In this document: positions 50,947 through 60,526 of the stretch, piece by piece | How the letters are laid out: every line of letters starts with the position of its first letter | How positions within the stretch are numbered: position 1 is the first letter of the stretch | Source: UBA2988 sp965237965 | Lineage (GTDB): Bacteria > Gemmatimonadota > Gemmatimonadetes > Longimicrobiales > Gaopeijiaceae | NCBI GenBank assembly: GCA_965237965.1 | Contig: CBDEGT010000003.1 | Location: 1,178,001 to 1,242,000 of the forward strand | DNA: 64,000 nt | Direction: 5' to 3' | Notes under the pieces: generated by a model | Seen by the model: the letters and a program-made list of their open reading frames with translations, nothing else | Databases searched by the model: none | What the model was told of the DNA's origin: nothing | Position numbers and translations under genes: made by a program

Positions 50947-53283
50947 TCAGCCCCCCAGCACAGTGAACTGCCGGCTGAATTTGATGATTACCGACTTGTT
51001 CAGCGGTCCCTCGAGCGCATCCACCCCGTTCGACTGGTTGTAGACCACGAACAGGCCGGCTCCGGCCGCGCTGAGCCATCCGAAGCGAAGATTGGCGGAC
51101 CAGTTGTCCGCTTGGTCGCTGTGCTGTACGAGCGCTTGAAGGTAGGTCTGCGGGGTAAAGAAGTATCCCACCCGCAGGCCGGCCAACCGGGTGATGAAGC
51201 TGCCCTCGGCAAGGTCCACGTCGTTGTACTCCACCCGAAGCGCTGTAGAGAGCGCCGAGCCATGACGGAAGGCGAGCACGGCCGAGTGCCCGCGCCGGTG
51301 GCCCGACAAAAAGGCGCCGTAGTCGAGGCGAGTCTCGAACGAGACGGGGGCTGCCTGGTTGGTTAGAAAGTGCCAGGCCATCTCCCACCCGTCGTACGTG
51401 CCGGGAGGAACGACGATTTCGTCAGTGATCTCGAACGGCTCCTCCAGCCCCTCCCGGTTCCAGTTGAAAGCCGAGCTGAAGAACATCCCCGAGTCCCACT
51501 CGAAATGGTTGTCGATATGGAGCTGTGCGCTTTCCTCAAAGCCGGTTTCGAGATCCCGAGTGGTTTCAAAGCGGGTGTGTGGCCGAAGCTCTCGGAGCCC
51601 TAAGAAGTTGTCCGGCCGAAAGAAGGTAAAGACCCGGGTCCCATAGCTTCGATATCCGGACCTCTGCAGGAACCCGACTTCCGGGTTGAAATCCTCACCG
51701 ACCTCGCGGAAGCTCCCGTTGATGTCGACGCTCCGGGTCGTGTAGCTCGCGTTCGTATTGAACATATGGTCGCGCCCATCACGCCCGGGCGTTTCGGTAC
51801 GGGCTGCGAGCGCATTGAAGTTCCAGGCGGTGCCGATGCCCAGTTGCCCATCCACCGCGTAGGTGCGGTTGTAGTCACTCGCGAGCTCGCTCCCGTCGCG
51901 CTGGAGGAACGCGCCACCGATGCTGCTACGGTTGCCGAGCTCCCGGGCAAGACGCACCACCGAGTAGGCCTGGCCGCTCTGGACGCCGGACAGGCTGTCG
52001 GTCCGGATGTGAAGAAGTCCCACGTTCAGTCCGGCGACCTTGCCGGAGATCCGGCCTCCGCCTCGGATCGGCACGCGGTTCAGGTCCCTCGCGATCCCAA
52101 TCCGCCGGCTGAAGAAGAGATCGGCACCGCCGCCTCCCATCGCGAACATCCCCGAGTTCTCGAGGAAGAACGGGCGTTTCTCTGGAAACTGAATGCTGAA
52201 GCGGGTGAGGTTGGTCTGGACGTCGTCGACCTCGACCTGCGCGAAATCGGTGTTGTACGTGAGGTCGAGGGTCAGCCCCTGGGTGATCTGCACCTTGGCG
52301 TCGCCACCTACCTCGCCGGTCTCGTCGAAGCCGGTTTCGCCGATCGCGTAGTTCCGTGCCGTGGATCCGAGCAGGTATGGAGTGACCTGGATCGATCGGG
52401 CGGCAGGCGGCTCGAGGCCGACGAGGGTACCGGCTTCGCTCACGCGGTTGAAGTCGAACTCGCGAGGGATCGGGGACCAGGAGGACTCCTCGTTCACGCG
52501 GCGGACGCGCCGGAGCACGTTGAGCCCCCAGTCCTGCCGGCTGCCCGCGCGATAACGGAGCGTCGAGAACGGGATCCGGAACTCGGCGCTCCAACCGCCC
52601 TGGTCGCGGCCGGTCGCCACCTCCCACCGGCCGTCCCAGTTGAGGTTGAAGCCGCCGCCCGAGCCGCGCTGCTGGCGCCCGCCGCCGGGCCCGAGCGAGC
52701 CGCCGCCGCCGCCTCCACCTCCACCTCCACCCTGGTCCACGACCTGGCCATCGTACTCGATTCCGGCTGGGTTCGTCCCGAAGACGAAGCCGTTCACGCC
52801 ATCCTTGTACGTGTCGAAGATCAGCATGACCGCGTCGGACTGAGCGAGGTCGTAATCTCGGATCGCCTCGCCCGGGACGATCAGAGACGGTTGGTCGTCG
52901 TGCGCGCGCACGCCCAGGTAGAGCGCCGCGTCGTCGTGCCCGATTCGCACTTCGGTGCGCAGCGTGGCCGGCTCGCCGTCCCGCGGGATGCGTTGGATGA
53001 AGTCGGTCAGGACGGGGAGCCCCGCCCAGGCCGCGTCCGAAAGCGAGCCGTCGATCACCGGCTCGTCGCCGATCCGGACGGCGGGCGCGGTGGCCGGCGT
53101 GGCGGGCGCGGCGCCATCGCGTCCGTTGGTCTGCGCGGCGACGGCGTCCGGCTTGCCGAGAAGGATGCCGAAGGTAGCGACGAGCACCGAGATCTTTCTC
53201 GCGAAGGAGCTCGACATGGCTCGGAGGAGTACGGCGACCAGAGCCCCACGCCGGCGATCCGTGGAAGCAACGTGCGTCATCAT
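50947..53283 (-). CDS. DUF5916-type outer-membrane beta-barrel with family-9-like carbohydrate-binding domain
   Basis: About 778 residues from an ATG at 53283 (alternatives 53280 or 53217, the latter giving a clean signal peptide MSSSFARKISVLVATFGILLGKPDAVAAQ). Residues about 60-240 form a CBM9-like N-terminal domain (IDGSLSDAAWAGLPVLTDFIQRIPRDGEPATLRTEVRIGHDDAALYLGVRAHD) with a poly-Gly insert of 12 glycines. The rest (PYLLGSTARNY...LTYNTDFAQVEVDDVQTNLTRFSIQFPEKRPFFLENSGMF) is the DUF5916 barrel. It is probably an outer-membrane receptor or transport protein in Bacteroidota- and Gemmatimonadota-type genomes. Confidence 0.88.
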   Translation of the reverse strand: MMTHVASTDRRRGALVAVLLRAMSSSFARKISVLVATFGILLGKPDAVAAQTNGRDGAAPATPATAPAVRIGDEPVIDGSLSDAAWAGLPVLTDFIQRIPRDGEPATLRTEVRIGHDDAALYLGVRAHDDQPSLIVPGEAIRDYDLAQSDAVMLIFDTYKDGVNGFVFGTNPAGIEYDGQVVDQGGGGGGGGGGGSLGPGGGRQQRGSGGGFNLNWDGRWEVATGRDQGGWSAEFRIPFSTLRYRAGSRQDWGLNVLRRVRRVNEESSWSPIPREFDFNRVSEAGTLVGLEPPAARSIQVTPYLLGSTARNYAIGETGFDETGEVGGDAKVQITQGLTLDLTYNTDFAQVEVDDVQTNLTRFSIQFPEKRPFFLENSGMFAMGGGGADLFFSRRIGIARDLNRVPIRGGGRISGKVAGLNVGLLHIRTDSLSGVQSGQAYSVVRLARELGNRSSIGGAFLQRDGSELASDYNRTYAVDGQLGIGTAWNFNALAARTETPGRDGRDHMFNTNASYTTRSVDINGSFREVGEDFNPEVGFLQRSGYRSYGTRVFTFFRPDNFLGLRELRPHTRFETTRDLETGFEESAQLHIDNHFEWDSGMFFSSAFNWNREGLEEPFEITDEIVVPPGTYDGWEMAWHFLTNQAAPVSFETRLDYGAFLSGHRRGHSAVLAFRHGSALSTALRVEYNDVDLAEGSFITRLAGLRVGYFFTPQTYLQALVQHSDQADNWSANLRFGWLSAAGAGLFVVYNQSNGVDALEGPLNKSVIIKFSRQFTVLGG

Positions 53284-53564
53284 CAGGGGATCCCCCGTTT
53301 GCAGGCGCGGGTCGGCAAGAACGGTAAGCCCTGAGCGCGGTGATTCAGTTCGAGCGCCCAGGCCACGTGTCCAGAGGGCTTTAACTTGCGCGGGCCATCC
53401 GCCACAGCACAAACCCGCCCAACCCCCGCGTCAGGTTTAACAGCTTGTTGGACTCAATCCGCCTACGGCGGATAGGCACGGCAACCTCGCTCTGATCTCC
53501 TTGAAGAAGCACATCGCGGTATTCGATCCTCTCCTGTACGAACCCACTTTTCCAGGAGGGAATC
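53284..53564. other. Divergent intergenic region
   Basis: Lies between the outer-membrane protein (minus) and the recombinase (plus); one end of the IS91-type unit is probably here, but no end motif was identified. Confidence 0.4.
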
Positions 53565-54431
53565 ATGACACCCCTGCGCAAACGCATGATCGAGGATCTC
53601 AGGCTCCGCGGCTACGCCGAACGCACCGTCGAGGCCTACACCCAGGCCGTGGTCCACCTGGCCCGCTTCTTCGGCCAGTCCCCGGACCGGCTGACGGAGG
53701 AGCAGGTCCGCCACTATCTCGTCCACCTCACCACCGTCAAGAAGGTGGCTCGCGGGACCCACACCATCGCGCTCTGCGGCATCAAGTTCTTCTACGAACA
53801 GACGCTGGGACGAAAATGGACCGTCCTGGATGTCGCCCGGCCCAAGAAGGAGAAGAAGCTCCCCGTCGTGCTCAGCCGCGACGAGGTCTGGGAAATCCTC
53901 GACAGCGTCCGCAGCCCCATCTACCGCGTCTGCCTCATCACCATCTACTCGTGCGGCCTGCGCCTCTTGGAAGGCGCTCACCTCCAAGTCACCAACGTCG
54001 ACGGCGCTCGCAAGATGCTCCACGTGACGGGCAAGGGCGCCAAGGACCGCTGCGTTCCTCTGCCCGACGCCACCCTCCAGCTCCTGCGTGAGCACTGGCG
54101 CACCCACCGCCACCCCCTCTGCCTCTTCCCGGCTACCCGCCAGCCCAGCCAGCCTGCCTCCGAGGCTGCCGTCCGCCCGATCCGCCGCGATAGCCTACAG
54201 AAAGCCTTCCAGCGGGCCTTGAAACAGAGCGGCGTCCATAAACGCGCCCACGTCCATTCGCTGAGGCATTCCTACGCCACCCACCTCCTCGAAGCTGGCG
54301 TCCAACTCCGGCTGATCCAGGAGTATCTCGGCCATTCCAGCCCGCGTACCACCGCGATCTACACCCACCTCACCCGCGTAATCCGCGACGACGCCCTCGA
54401 TCCCATCAACCGCCTCGGGCAGCGCATCTGA
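53565..54431 (+). CDS. Tyrosine recombinase associated with the IS91-type element
   Basis: 288 residues, XerC/D-like. SAM-like N-terminal domain (MIEDLRLRGYAERTVEAYTQAVVHLARFFG), then the catalytic domain with Arg in TIYSCGLRLLEGAHLQVTNVD, Lys in VTGKGAKDRCVPLP, HSLRHSYATHLLEAG, LGHSSPRTTAIYTHL (His and nucleophile Tyr). The first Arg box reads SCGLRLLEG rather than SGLRISE, a common variant. AGGAGGGAATC precedes the ATG. Recombinases of this type often precede IS91 transposases; the following gene is one. Confidence 0.93.
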   Translation: MTPLRKRMIEDLRLRGYAERTVEAYTQAVVHLARFFGQSPDRLTEEQVRHYLVHLTTVKKVARGTHTIALCGIKFFYEQTLGRKWTVLDVARPKKEKKLPVVLSRDEVWEILDSVRSPIYRVCLITIYSCGLRLLEGAHLQVTNVDGARKMLHVTGKGAKDRCVPLPDATLQLLREHWRTHRHPLCLFPATRQPSQPASEAAVRPIRRDSLQKAFQRALKQSGVHKRAHVHSLRHSYATHLLEAGVQLRLIQEYLGHSSPRTTAIYTHLTRVIRDDALDPINRLGQRI

Positions 54432-54449
54432 CGCCACACCACACGCATC

Positions 54450-55552
54450 GTGGTAGAACTGGCCGACATCTTCCAGCAGGCCAGCCCGGATCTCCGGCAT
54501 GCCTTCCCAGGGCAAATGCTGCCGTCCCACCTCCGGGCCATGAACGACATCGCCCTCTGCCGTACCCCCGCCCTCGGCGGCTCCGTCTATAGCCTGTGAC
54601 GACTGTGGCGCCCTCGACTACTCCTATCACTCATGCCGCAACCGGCACTGCCCCAAGTGCCAGGACGACCGGGCCCAAACTTGGCTCGACAGCCTTCGCT
54701 CCCGCCTCCTGCCCTGTGACCACTATCTGCTCACCTTCACCCTCCCCGCAGAGCTCCGCATCCTAGCCCGCTCCCATCAGCGGCTCGTCTACGGCATCCT
54801 ACTCCGTGAGGCCGCCGCTGCCGTCCAGACCCGCCCGCGTCGCGATTCTCGCCGTGCTCCACACCTGGTCCCGCACCCTCACCTACCACCCCCACGTCCA
54901 CCTCCTCGTCACCGCCGGCGGCCTCTCCCCCGACAGCACCGCCTGGGTCAAACCTGCCCACCCTCGCTTCCTATTCCCCGGATATGCACTCTCCGAGATC
55001 TTTCGCGCCAAGGTGGGAGACGCCCTCATACGCGCCGGCCTCAAACAGGAAACCGATTCCCACCTCTGGAACAACAACACACCCTGGATCGCCCACATCC
55101 AGCAGATCGCCAACGGCCAACGCGCGGCCCTCTACCTCTCGCGCTACGTCTACCGCGTCGCTCTCACCAACCACCGCATCGAACGCTTCGAGCACGGCCG
55201 GGTCACCTTCACCTACACCCACGCCCGAACCCACCAGACCCGCCGCATGACGCTCCTCGTTCAGGACTTCATCGCCCGTTTCCTCCAACACGTCCTTCCA
55301 CGCGGCTTCACCAAGATCCGCTACTACGGCCTCCTCAGCTCCACCTCCGGCAAGGACCTCGAGCGCGTCCGCCATCTCCTCGAATCCGCCGCCCCACAGA
55401 TCCCTCGGCCACCTGCCGAAGAAGCCGGCGTCGAGGGCCACCCATCCACACCAGCCCAATCCGCCCTACCTGCACCACGCCTCTGTCCCGTCTGCAGGCG
55501 CGGTCACCTCTATCTCTTGGGCACCACTTTCAAGCCCAGGGCACCTCCATGA
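54450..55552 (+). pseudogene. IS91-family transposase, frameshifted and shortened
   Basis: Pieces in different frames: VELADIFQQASPDLRHAFPGQMLPSHLRAMNDIALCRTPALGGSVYS, then the zinc-binding CDDCGALDYSYHSCRNRHCPKCQDDRAQTWLDSLRSRLLPCDHYLLTFTLPAELR after a one-base shift near 54593. The ORF 54806-55552 follows, with the HUH motif TYHPHVHLLVTAGG (HxH) and the C-terminal half. A short deletion is likely near 54820. The nick-catalysing tyrosine region is in the last piece. IS91 elements transpose by rolling-circle replication; this copy is dead. Confidence 0.88.
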
Positions 55553-56027
55553 TCCACGGACTGCCGATCGCCGCTCCCGCCTGCCCTTGTGCCCCAGCCC
55601 AGCGCTGGGTCGCCCAGCCTCGCTGCATCCTTCCCTTTCCGCTCCTCCCCCTCACCCCCCTCCTATCTGACAGCTGGAGCCAAACCACATCTCCGAGCCC
55701 CTCCCCTGAACCGCTGCCCCCACCCTCCGACCACTCCCGGAGCGCCTCTCGGCCACTCGCCCACGTCTCACTACCCTCCCCGCAGCATTGAAAACCCAAA
55801 ACCACGGCTCCCTCCCGCTCCCTCGCCCGGATTGAGCCCAACACCAGATTCTTGCCGCGGCTACGCGCAGCAAGAATCTCTACTTCGTTAGACGGTGCGT
55901 GATACGCCAGAATCTACCCTCAACCGGTTGGTCTTGCTTTGTCCCGGGCTCCGCGGAACTCCCGAGGAGACCAGCAGGATGGGGACGCTGGCCCGCCACT
56001 GAGTTCACTCAATTCGCTGGGCGTCCC
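55553..56027. other. Non-coding, C-rich stretch
   Basis: Proline/serine-rich shadow frames only; the composition is strongly C-biased (55600-55800). It probably contains the distal end of the IS91-type unit. No gene supported. Confidence 0.45.
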
Positions 56028-56798
56028 ATGATTAGATCGTTCCGTGGCCTTCTCCTTATCACACTGACGATGGCGTGTGCCAGTGAAGAGCGTGCAGCCG
56101 AGCTCCCGCTCGGAGACGACGCGGAGGCCGGCTATGTAGAATGGTCGTATTCTGCCGAGACCGGTCCCGAAGTCTGGGGAGAACTCTCAAGCGATTTCTC
56201 AACGTGTTCGGCTGGCATGGCCCAGTCCCCGATCGATATCCAGGATACGGTGGCACAGCTCGACGATCTCCCCTCGCTGATCACTGGATATGGTCTGAGC
56301 GAGCTACACGTTGAAGCCTCGGGCCATGGGCGTAGGCTGACCCCGAGCGCGACCCAGACTCTTTCGATCGGCGGGGATGCGTACGTCCTCTTACAGCTTC
56401 ATGCTCATAATCCGAGCGAGCACACGATCGACGGACGAAGCTATCCACTCGAGATGCACTTCGTGCATGTGGACTCCGCGGGCGGACTGGCTGTGGTGGG
56501 CGTGCTCTTCCAGGAGGGGGGTACCAATGAGTTCTTCCAGCCCATTGTCGAGGCACTTAGGGATTCCAACTCGGCTACCTTGGACGATATCGGCCGTCTG
56601 CTGCCATCTTCGGGCAATTACTTCACATATGCGGGGTCATTGACCACCCCGCCGTGCACCGAGGATGTCCGGTGGATCGTCCTTCGGGAGACATTGGAAC
56701 TCAGCAACGATCAGATCAGCGCCTTCTCTGCCGACCACGGCACCACGAATCGCCCTGTTCAGCCCCTCAACGGAAGGACTGTCCACACCCTACGGTAG
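56028..56798 (+). CDS. Alpha-carbonic anhydrase lipoprotein
   Basis: 256 residues from the ATG at 56028. Lipoprotein signal MIRSFRGLLLITLTMACAS (Cys17). The catalytic domain shows VEWSYSAETGPEVWGELSSDFSTCSAGMAQSPIDI, the zinc ligands in LQLHAHNPSEHTIDGRSYPLEMHFVH (two His in HAH, one in MHFVH), and YFTYAGSLTTPPCTEDVRWIV. The paired cysteines (CSAG and PPCTE) fit the usual disulfide. It hydrates CO2 in the periplasm or at the cell surface. Complete. Confidence 0.95.
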   Translation: MIRSFRGLLLITLTMACASEERAAELPLGDDAEAGYVEWSYSAETGPEVWGELSSDFSTCSAGMAQSPIDIQDTVAQLDDLPSLITGYGLSELHVEASGHGRRLTPSATQTLSIGGDAYVLLQLHAHNPSEHTIDGRSYPLEMHFVHVDSAGGLAVVGVLFQEGGTNEFFQPIVEALRDSNSATLDDIGRLLPSSGNYFTYAGSLTTPPCTEDVRWIVLRETLELSNDQISAFSADHGTTNRPVQPLNGRTVHTLR

Positions 56799-56871
56799 TC
56801 GACCGAGCGTTTCGTGCGTCGCTCCGAGCGAGGCAACTCCAGCCGCGCCGTCTAACTAGGGTCTGTTAACA

Positions 56872-57252
56872 CTATCTGAGAGCCTCGACGATGAGCGCAA
56901 AGTGGATGAAGGCCGTGAACATCACGTCGAGCTTGTCAAAGCGGGAGAAGATTCTTCTGAAGCCTTTGAGTCGCCGAAATAACCGCTCTATTTCGTTGCG
57001 ACGGCGATACATGATTCGATCGTACTGCCACGGGCTAACACGGCCCTGTTTGGGTGGCACGACCGGCGTAAACCCCAGCTCCAACACCAATTGCCGTGTT
57101 TCGGCCCCCTCGTAGGCCCGGTCCATGATCATCGACACAGTGGAGTGTACCGGCTTCAACATGCGTAGCAGTTCGCGTCCTTCGGGTGCGTCGTGGTTGT
57201 GGCCTGGCGATAGCGAGAAGGTTATCGCGGTTCGAGCATCTGCGGCAACCAT
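56872..57252 (-). CDS. IS5-family transposase, second reading frame (OrfB)
   Basis: 126 residues: MVAADARTAITFSLSPGHNHDAPEGRELLRML, MIMDRAYEGAETRQLV (second Asp) and RRRNEIERLFRRLKGFRRIFSRFDKLDVMF (Glu box). It is normally produced as a fusion with OrfA by frameshifting at the A8 run (minus strand, 57312-57305). The bridging sequence between the run and this ATG is coding in the shifted frame. Confidence 0.9.
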   Translation of the reverse strand: MVAADARTAITFSLSPGHNHDAPEGRELLRMLKPVHSTVSMIMDRAYEGAETRQLVLELGFTPVVPPKQGRVSPWQYDRIMYRRRNEIERLFRRLKGFRRIFSRFDKLDVMFTAFIHFALIVEALR

Positions 57253-57623
57253 ATGAATCTTGGTGGTCCAGCCTCCACGCGACTTCCCGATGGCCTGCGG
57301 GCCGTTTTTTTTAGCGCGCCGGTGCCATCAGGGTGCACTTTCGTACTGTCGAGCGACAGCGCTTCGATCTTGATCCGGATGATCTGCTCGTCCTGCAGGG
57401 CCGCAAAGACACGATCCAGCACACCTGCCCTGGCCCAGCGATTCATTCGGGTGTAGATCGTATGCCAGTTACCGAAGCGCGCAGGCAACCCGCGCCACTT
57501 GCAGCCGTGCTCGGCCACATACAGGATCGCGTTAAGCACTTCGAGATTGGAGAAGCTCACATTGCCGCGCTGACGTGGAAAGCAAGCCTCTATCCGACGA
57601 TATTGGGACTCTGTGATTTTCAT
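57222..57623 (-). CDS. IS5-family transposase, first reading frame (OrfA)
   Basis: From the ATG at 57623: MKITESQYRRIEACFPRQRGNVSFSNLEVLNAILYVAEHGCKWRGLPARFGNWHTIYTRMNRWARAGVLDRVFAAL...IEALSLDSTKVHPDG (first Asp). After LKK at the A8 run the frame becomes foreign and stops. IS427-group elements use programmed frameshifting here to make the full DDE transposase. Confidence 0.9.
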   Translation of the reverse strand: MKITESQYRRIEACFPRQRGNVSFSNLEVLNAILYVAEHGCKWRGLPARFGNWHTIYTRMNRWARAGVLDRVFAALQDEQIIRIKIEALSLDSTKVHPDGTGALKKTARRPSGSRVEAGPPRFIWLPQMLEPR

Positions 57624-57666
57624 AGCCCCAATATAATACAAATGGGCCTTTAGTGTTAACAGGCCC

Positions 57667-58093
57667 TAGTGATTCTGCTGCAAGGGCTATGGTGTACTGT
57701 CGCGAAGACACGCCCTCTGCGACGCTTATGGCGAAGATGCCTGGTCGAAGGCGTTCCCGCCAGAATACGTTTCGTCCCCGACAATGGCGCACAACGATCA
57801 AGCTATCTGCTACGTGCGCTCAGAATACCTAGTCGCGACTCACCGTATGGTCACGAAGCCATTCGGCAACGCCGCTTTCACTCGGCTCCCCCGATGCGAG
57901 GGACAGCGTCATACGAACAACTCGGCGCGACAGCGCCGTGTCAACGCGAGTCAGCGGTTATACGAAGGGCGACCGACTCAGATCCGAGACTTCGACGAAG
58001 CTGCGCTGGTCGAACGAGCAGGTTCGCGCCATGGAGGGGGCGCAGGCATGGAAGAACGTGCTTCGGCGGCGTGCACGCAGCGCACGGCTTGCT
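57667..58093. other. Non-coding stretch
   Basis: No gene supported; the frames lack recognisable domains. It separates the IS5 element from the DUF2723 gene stop. Confidence 0.45.
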
Positions 58094-60418
58094 CTATCCG
58101 CCGCCCAGCACGGCCCAGAGGTCGCCCCGTTGCCGGAAGCGGTCCGTACGCTCGTCGTCACCGGCTTGCATGGCTACCTGCGCAAGGGCGTAATAGGCCC
58201 ACGCATAGTAGTTGGGGATGCCGATCGTGGAGTGGTCCGGCCAGCGCTCCCATGTGGGGAGGCCCGATCGGTGGACGAATACCCGCTCCAGAAGGACTTC
58301 CGTCCTGGGCACCTCGACTGCGGGGCCTGTGACCGAGCGAAGCGGTGTGTCTGCAATGCGGGCGGTCCCGGGCCGCTCGAGGGTGGGGTCGGCGTTCACG
58401 AGCCGGTGTGCGAGTCCGTGCCGCACCAGGAACGGTTGCACGCCGAGCTCGCTCGCCGCGTTGCCGCTCGAAGCGAAGTAGATGGGCCGGCTGTCGATGG
58501 ACTGCGTAAGGATCGTCAGCGCGAACTGGTGCCATGGGAACAGGTAGATCCCGCCGGGAATGACGGCCCGCACATTTCCAATCGGGAGCTCGCGCGACTC
58601 CTCCATCGGGATGTAACTCAGCACGACTCGATCGACGGTCGAGTCGTCGAGGTCGATAATGGGCCTGTCGGGGGGCCGGATCGGCTCGCCCAGGGGGATG
58701 GCGACGGTACCGGACGCGACGTCCTCCGGCCGCTCCGTGTAGATGGCGTTTGCGTTCTCGTCATACGGGCGTTGGCAGACGATCCGGGTGGGGTTCTCTT
58801 CGGGTGAGCGCCCGGGCGGGCACGGAGTGGTGAGGTCGCGCAGCTGCTTCGTGTACCAGGGAGTGTTCAAGTACGAAGTGACGATTACGGTGACGTCCTG
58901 GCGCACCCCTTCCACCTCCTGCGCGTACCAGAGAGGGAAAGTGTCGTTGTCCCCGTTGGTGAAGAGAATTCCGTACGGCTCGACGCTCATGAGCAGATTG
59001 TACGCCCAGTCCCGCGCCGACCAGTCGTGGCTGCGGCTGGCGAACGTCCAATTGAGGGCGAGCGGCATGAGCGCCAGCGCGAGCACGGGTGTGGCGCGAG
59101 CGAGCGATCCGACGCGTCGGCCGAGCTCCTGCCACAGCGCGACGATGCCGATTCCGGCCCACAGACCCCACATCGAAAAGCTGACGATGAAGAAGTAGTC
59201 GCGCTCGCGGACCTCGTGCCCGCTGAGAGGCACGCTTTCTGGTGCGGGGACCGAGTAGCCGTACTTGAAATTCAGGTAGGAGACGAGGCCGACCGACAGT
59301 GTTCCGAAGAGCGTCAGCACGTACAGAAAGCTCGACCGGTCGCGCTTCAGGTGCTCGATTGTGCCCCAGATGCCGAGCCCCGTAAACACCATCGTGAAGG
59401 GGAGCCGCGCGGGGGCGAGTAGCGGCTGCGCGCCCGCGAGCGCACGCGCCCATTGCCAGTCGAAGTACTGGAAGTAGTTGAGGAATTGGTAGTGGAGCGG
59501 CGCTTGCCGCGCGATGGTCCCAGCTCCGGGCTGGCCGGGATCCGTGTACTGCCCGCGCGCAATGGCCTCCGAAAGCGCCACGCACCCTGCCTTCCCCCAG
59601 GTGACGATGCTCACGAGCGCGGATCCGAAGCTGGGGCACGTGGGGTCGGCCTCGTTGATGATGGGATCGAGCCCCGCCCGGAGCGGAAGGAAGAGGTGGA
59701 CCGAGAGGCCGAGGACCCCCGCGATCACGCCGGCGACGTAGAGGCGCCAGTTGAGGAGCGTGCTCGGCTTGACCAAGAGTACGAAGGCCAGCATGGCGGG
59801 TGCGGCGAGAAACGCCATCAGGTGGTTTCCCACGCTCAGCGCGAGGATGAAGATCATGAGGACGAGCAGGTTGTCGTCCTTCCCTTTGCCGAGGTTCTCC
59901 TGCCACCGGAACAGCAACCAGGAGAGGAGCGCGATGGTGGCGAGCGAAACCGTGTAGACCTTCTCGTTGACGTTCGACTGGTTCCACACCGTGAATGCGG
60001 TCGCGCTCACCAGTACAGCGGCAAACGCGCCGGCCAGACGCACGGTTCTGTCCGAGCTGAAGTAGCGGAGTATGTGGTGGACCAGCAGGAACCAGAGAGC
60101 GTGAGCGGTAGCGCCCATGAATGCGCTGAACAGGTTGATGCGGGCGGCTACCGAGAGACCGAACGGTGCCAGCAGGATCTCCCAGGTGCGGGCGAGCAGC
60201 ACGAACAGCGGATTCCCGGGGGGGTGGGGGATGCCGAGGATGTGTCCGGTGGCGATGTACTCGCTCGTGTCCCAGAACTGGGTGGTGGGCGCGAGCGTGA
60301 CCGCGTACAGCGCGAACACGACGAGGCCGGTCCCGAAGGCCCAAGCGTATGGGGGCTGCACCTCAGGCCCGGCAGGGTGGGCGGAGTGGTCGCCCGGAAC
60401 CTCGGTGGCGGTCGGCAT
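58094..60418 (-). CDS. DUF2723 polytopic membrane protein (glycosyltransferase-like)
   Basis: 774 residues with about 11-13 membrane helices in the first 500 residues. The N-terminal LAPTTQFWDTSEYIATGHILGIPHPPGNPLFVLL is the DUF2723 signature, with the acidic residues (WDTSE) seen in GT-C-type O-mannosyltransferases. VGNHLMAFLAAPAML and a soluble C-terminal part (LMSVEPYGILFTNGDNDTFPLWYAQEVEGVRQDVTVI) follow. It is common in Bacteroidota and Gemmatimonadota and likely works in cell-envelope glycosylation. Complete, with no IS scars, so it marks the return to core-like DNA. Confidence 0.92.
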   Translation of the reverse strand: MPTATEVPGDHSAHPAGPEVQPPYAWAFGTGLVVFALYAVTLAPTTQFWDTSEYIATGHILGIPHPPGNPLFVLLARTWEILLAPFGLSVAARINLFSAFMGATAHALWFLLVHHILRYFSSDRTVRLAGAFAAVLVSATAFTVWNQSNVNEKVYTVSLATIALLSWLLFRWQENLGKGKDDNLLVLMIFILALSVGNHLMAFLAAPAMLAFVLLVKPSTLLNWRLYVAGVIAGVLGLSVHLFLPLRAGLDPIINEADPTCPSFGSALVSIVTWGKAGCVALSEAIARGQYTDPGQPGAGTIARQAPLHYQFLNYFQYFDWQWARALAGAQPLLAPARLPFTMVFTGLGIWGTIEHLKRDRSSFLYVLTLFGTLSVGLVSYLNFKYGYSVPAPESVPLSGHEVRERDYFFIVSFSMWGLWAGIGIVALWQELGRRVGSLARATPVLALALMPLALNWTFASRSHDWSARDWAYNLLMSVEPYGILFTNGDNDTFPLWYAQEVEGVRQDVTVIVTSYLNTPWYTKQLRDLTTPCPPGRSPEENPTRIVCQRPYDENANAIYTERPEDVASGTVAIPLGEPIRPPDRPIIDLDDSTVDRVVLSYIPMEESRELPIGNVRAVIPGGIYLFPWHQFALTILTQSIDSRPIYFASSGNAASELGVQPFLVRHGLAHRLVNADPTLERPGTARIADTPLRSVTGPAVEVPRTEVLLERVFVHRSGLPTWERWPDHSTIGIPNYYAWAYYALAQVAMQAGDDERTDRFRQRGDLWAVLGGG

Positions 60419-60526
60419 CGGGAGAAGATACGGGGAGCGGGCCTTCCGCTGTACCTCGGGCCGTCACGGGCGAGGTCGTGCCGCCGGTCGCGGGCGTGAC
60501 CGGGTGGGGCGATGTGCCGGTCGCGC

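Larger units (their letters stand above)
56859..57666 (-). mobile_element. IS5-family (IS427-type) insertion sequence, 808 bp
   Basis: Terminal repeats GGGTCTGTTAACACTA (56859-56874) and its complement with one mismatch (57651-57666). The dinucleotide TA flanks both ends, as for IS427-group targets. It carries two overlapping ORFs in different frames and sits 60 bases after the carbonic anhydrase stop. Confidence 0.88.

Noticed and set aside
51766..53334. 522-residue plus-strand ORF
   Set aside because: Antisense to the DUF5916 outer-membrane gene and without recognisable domains.
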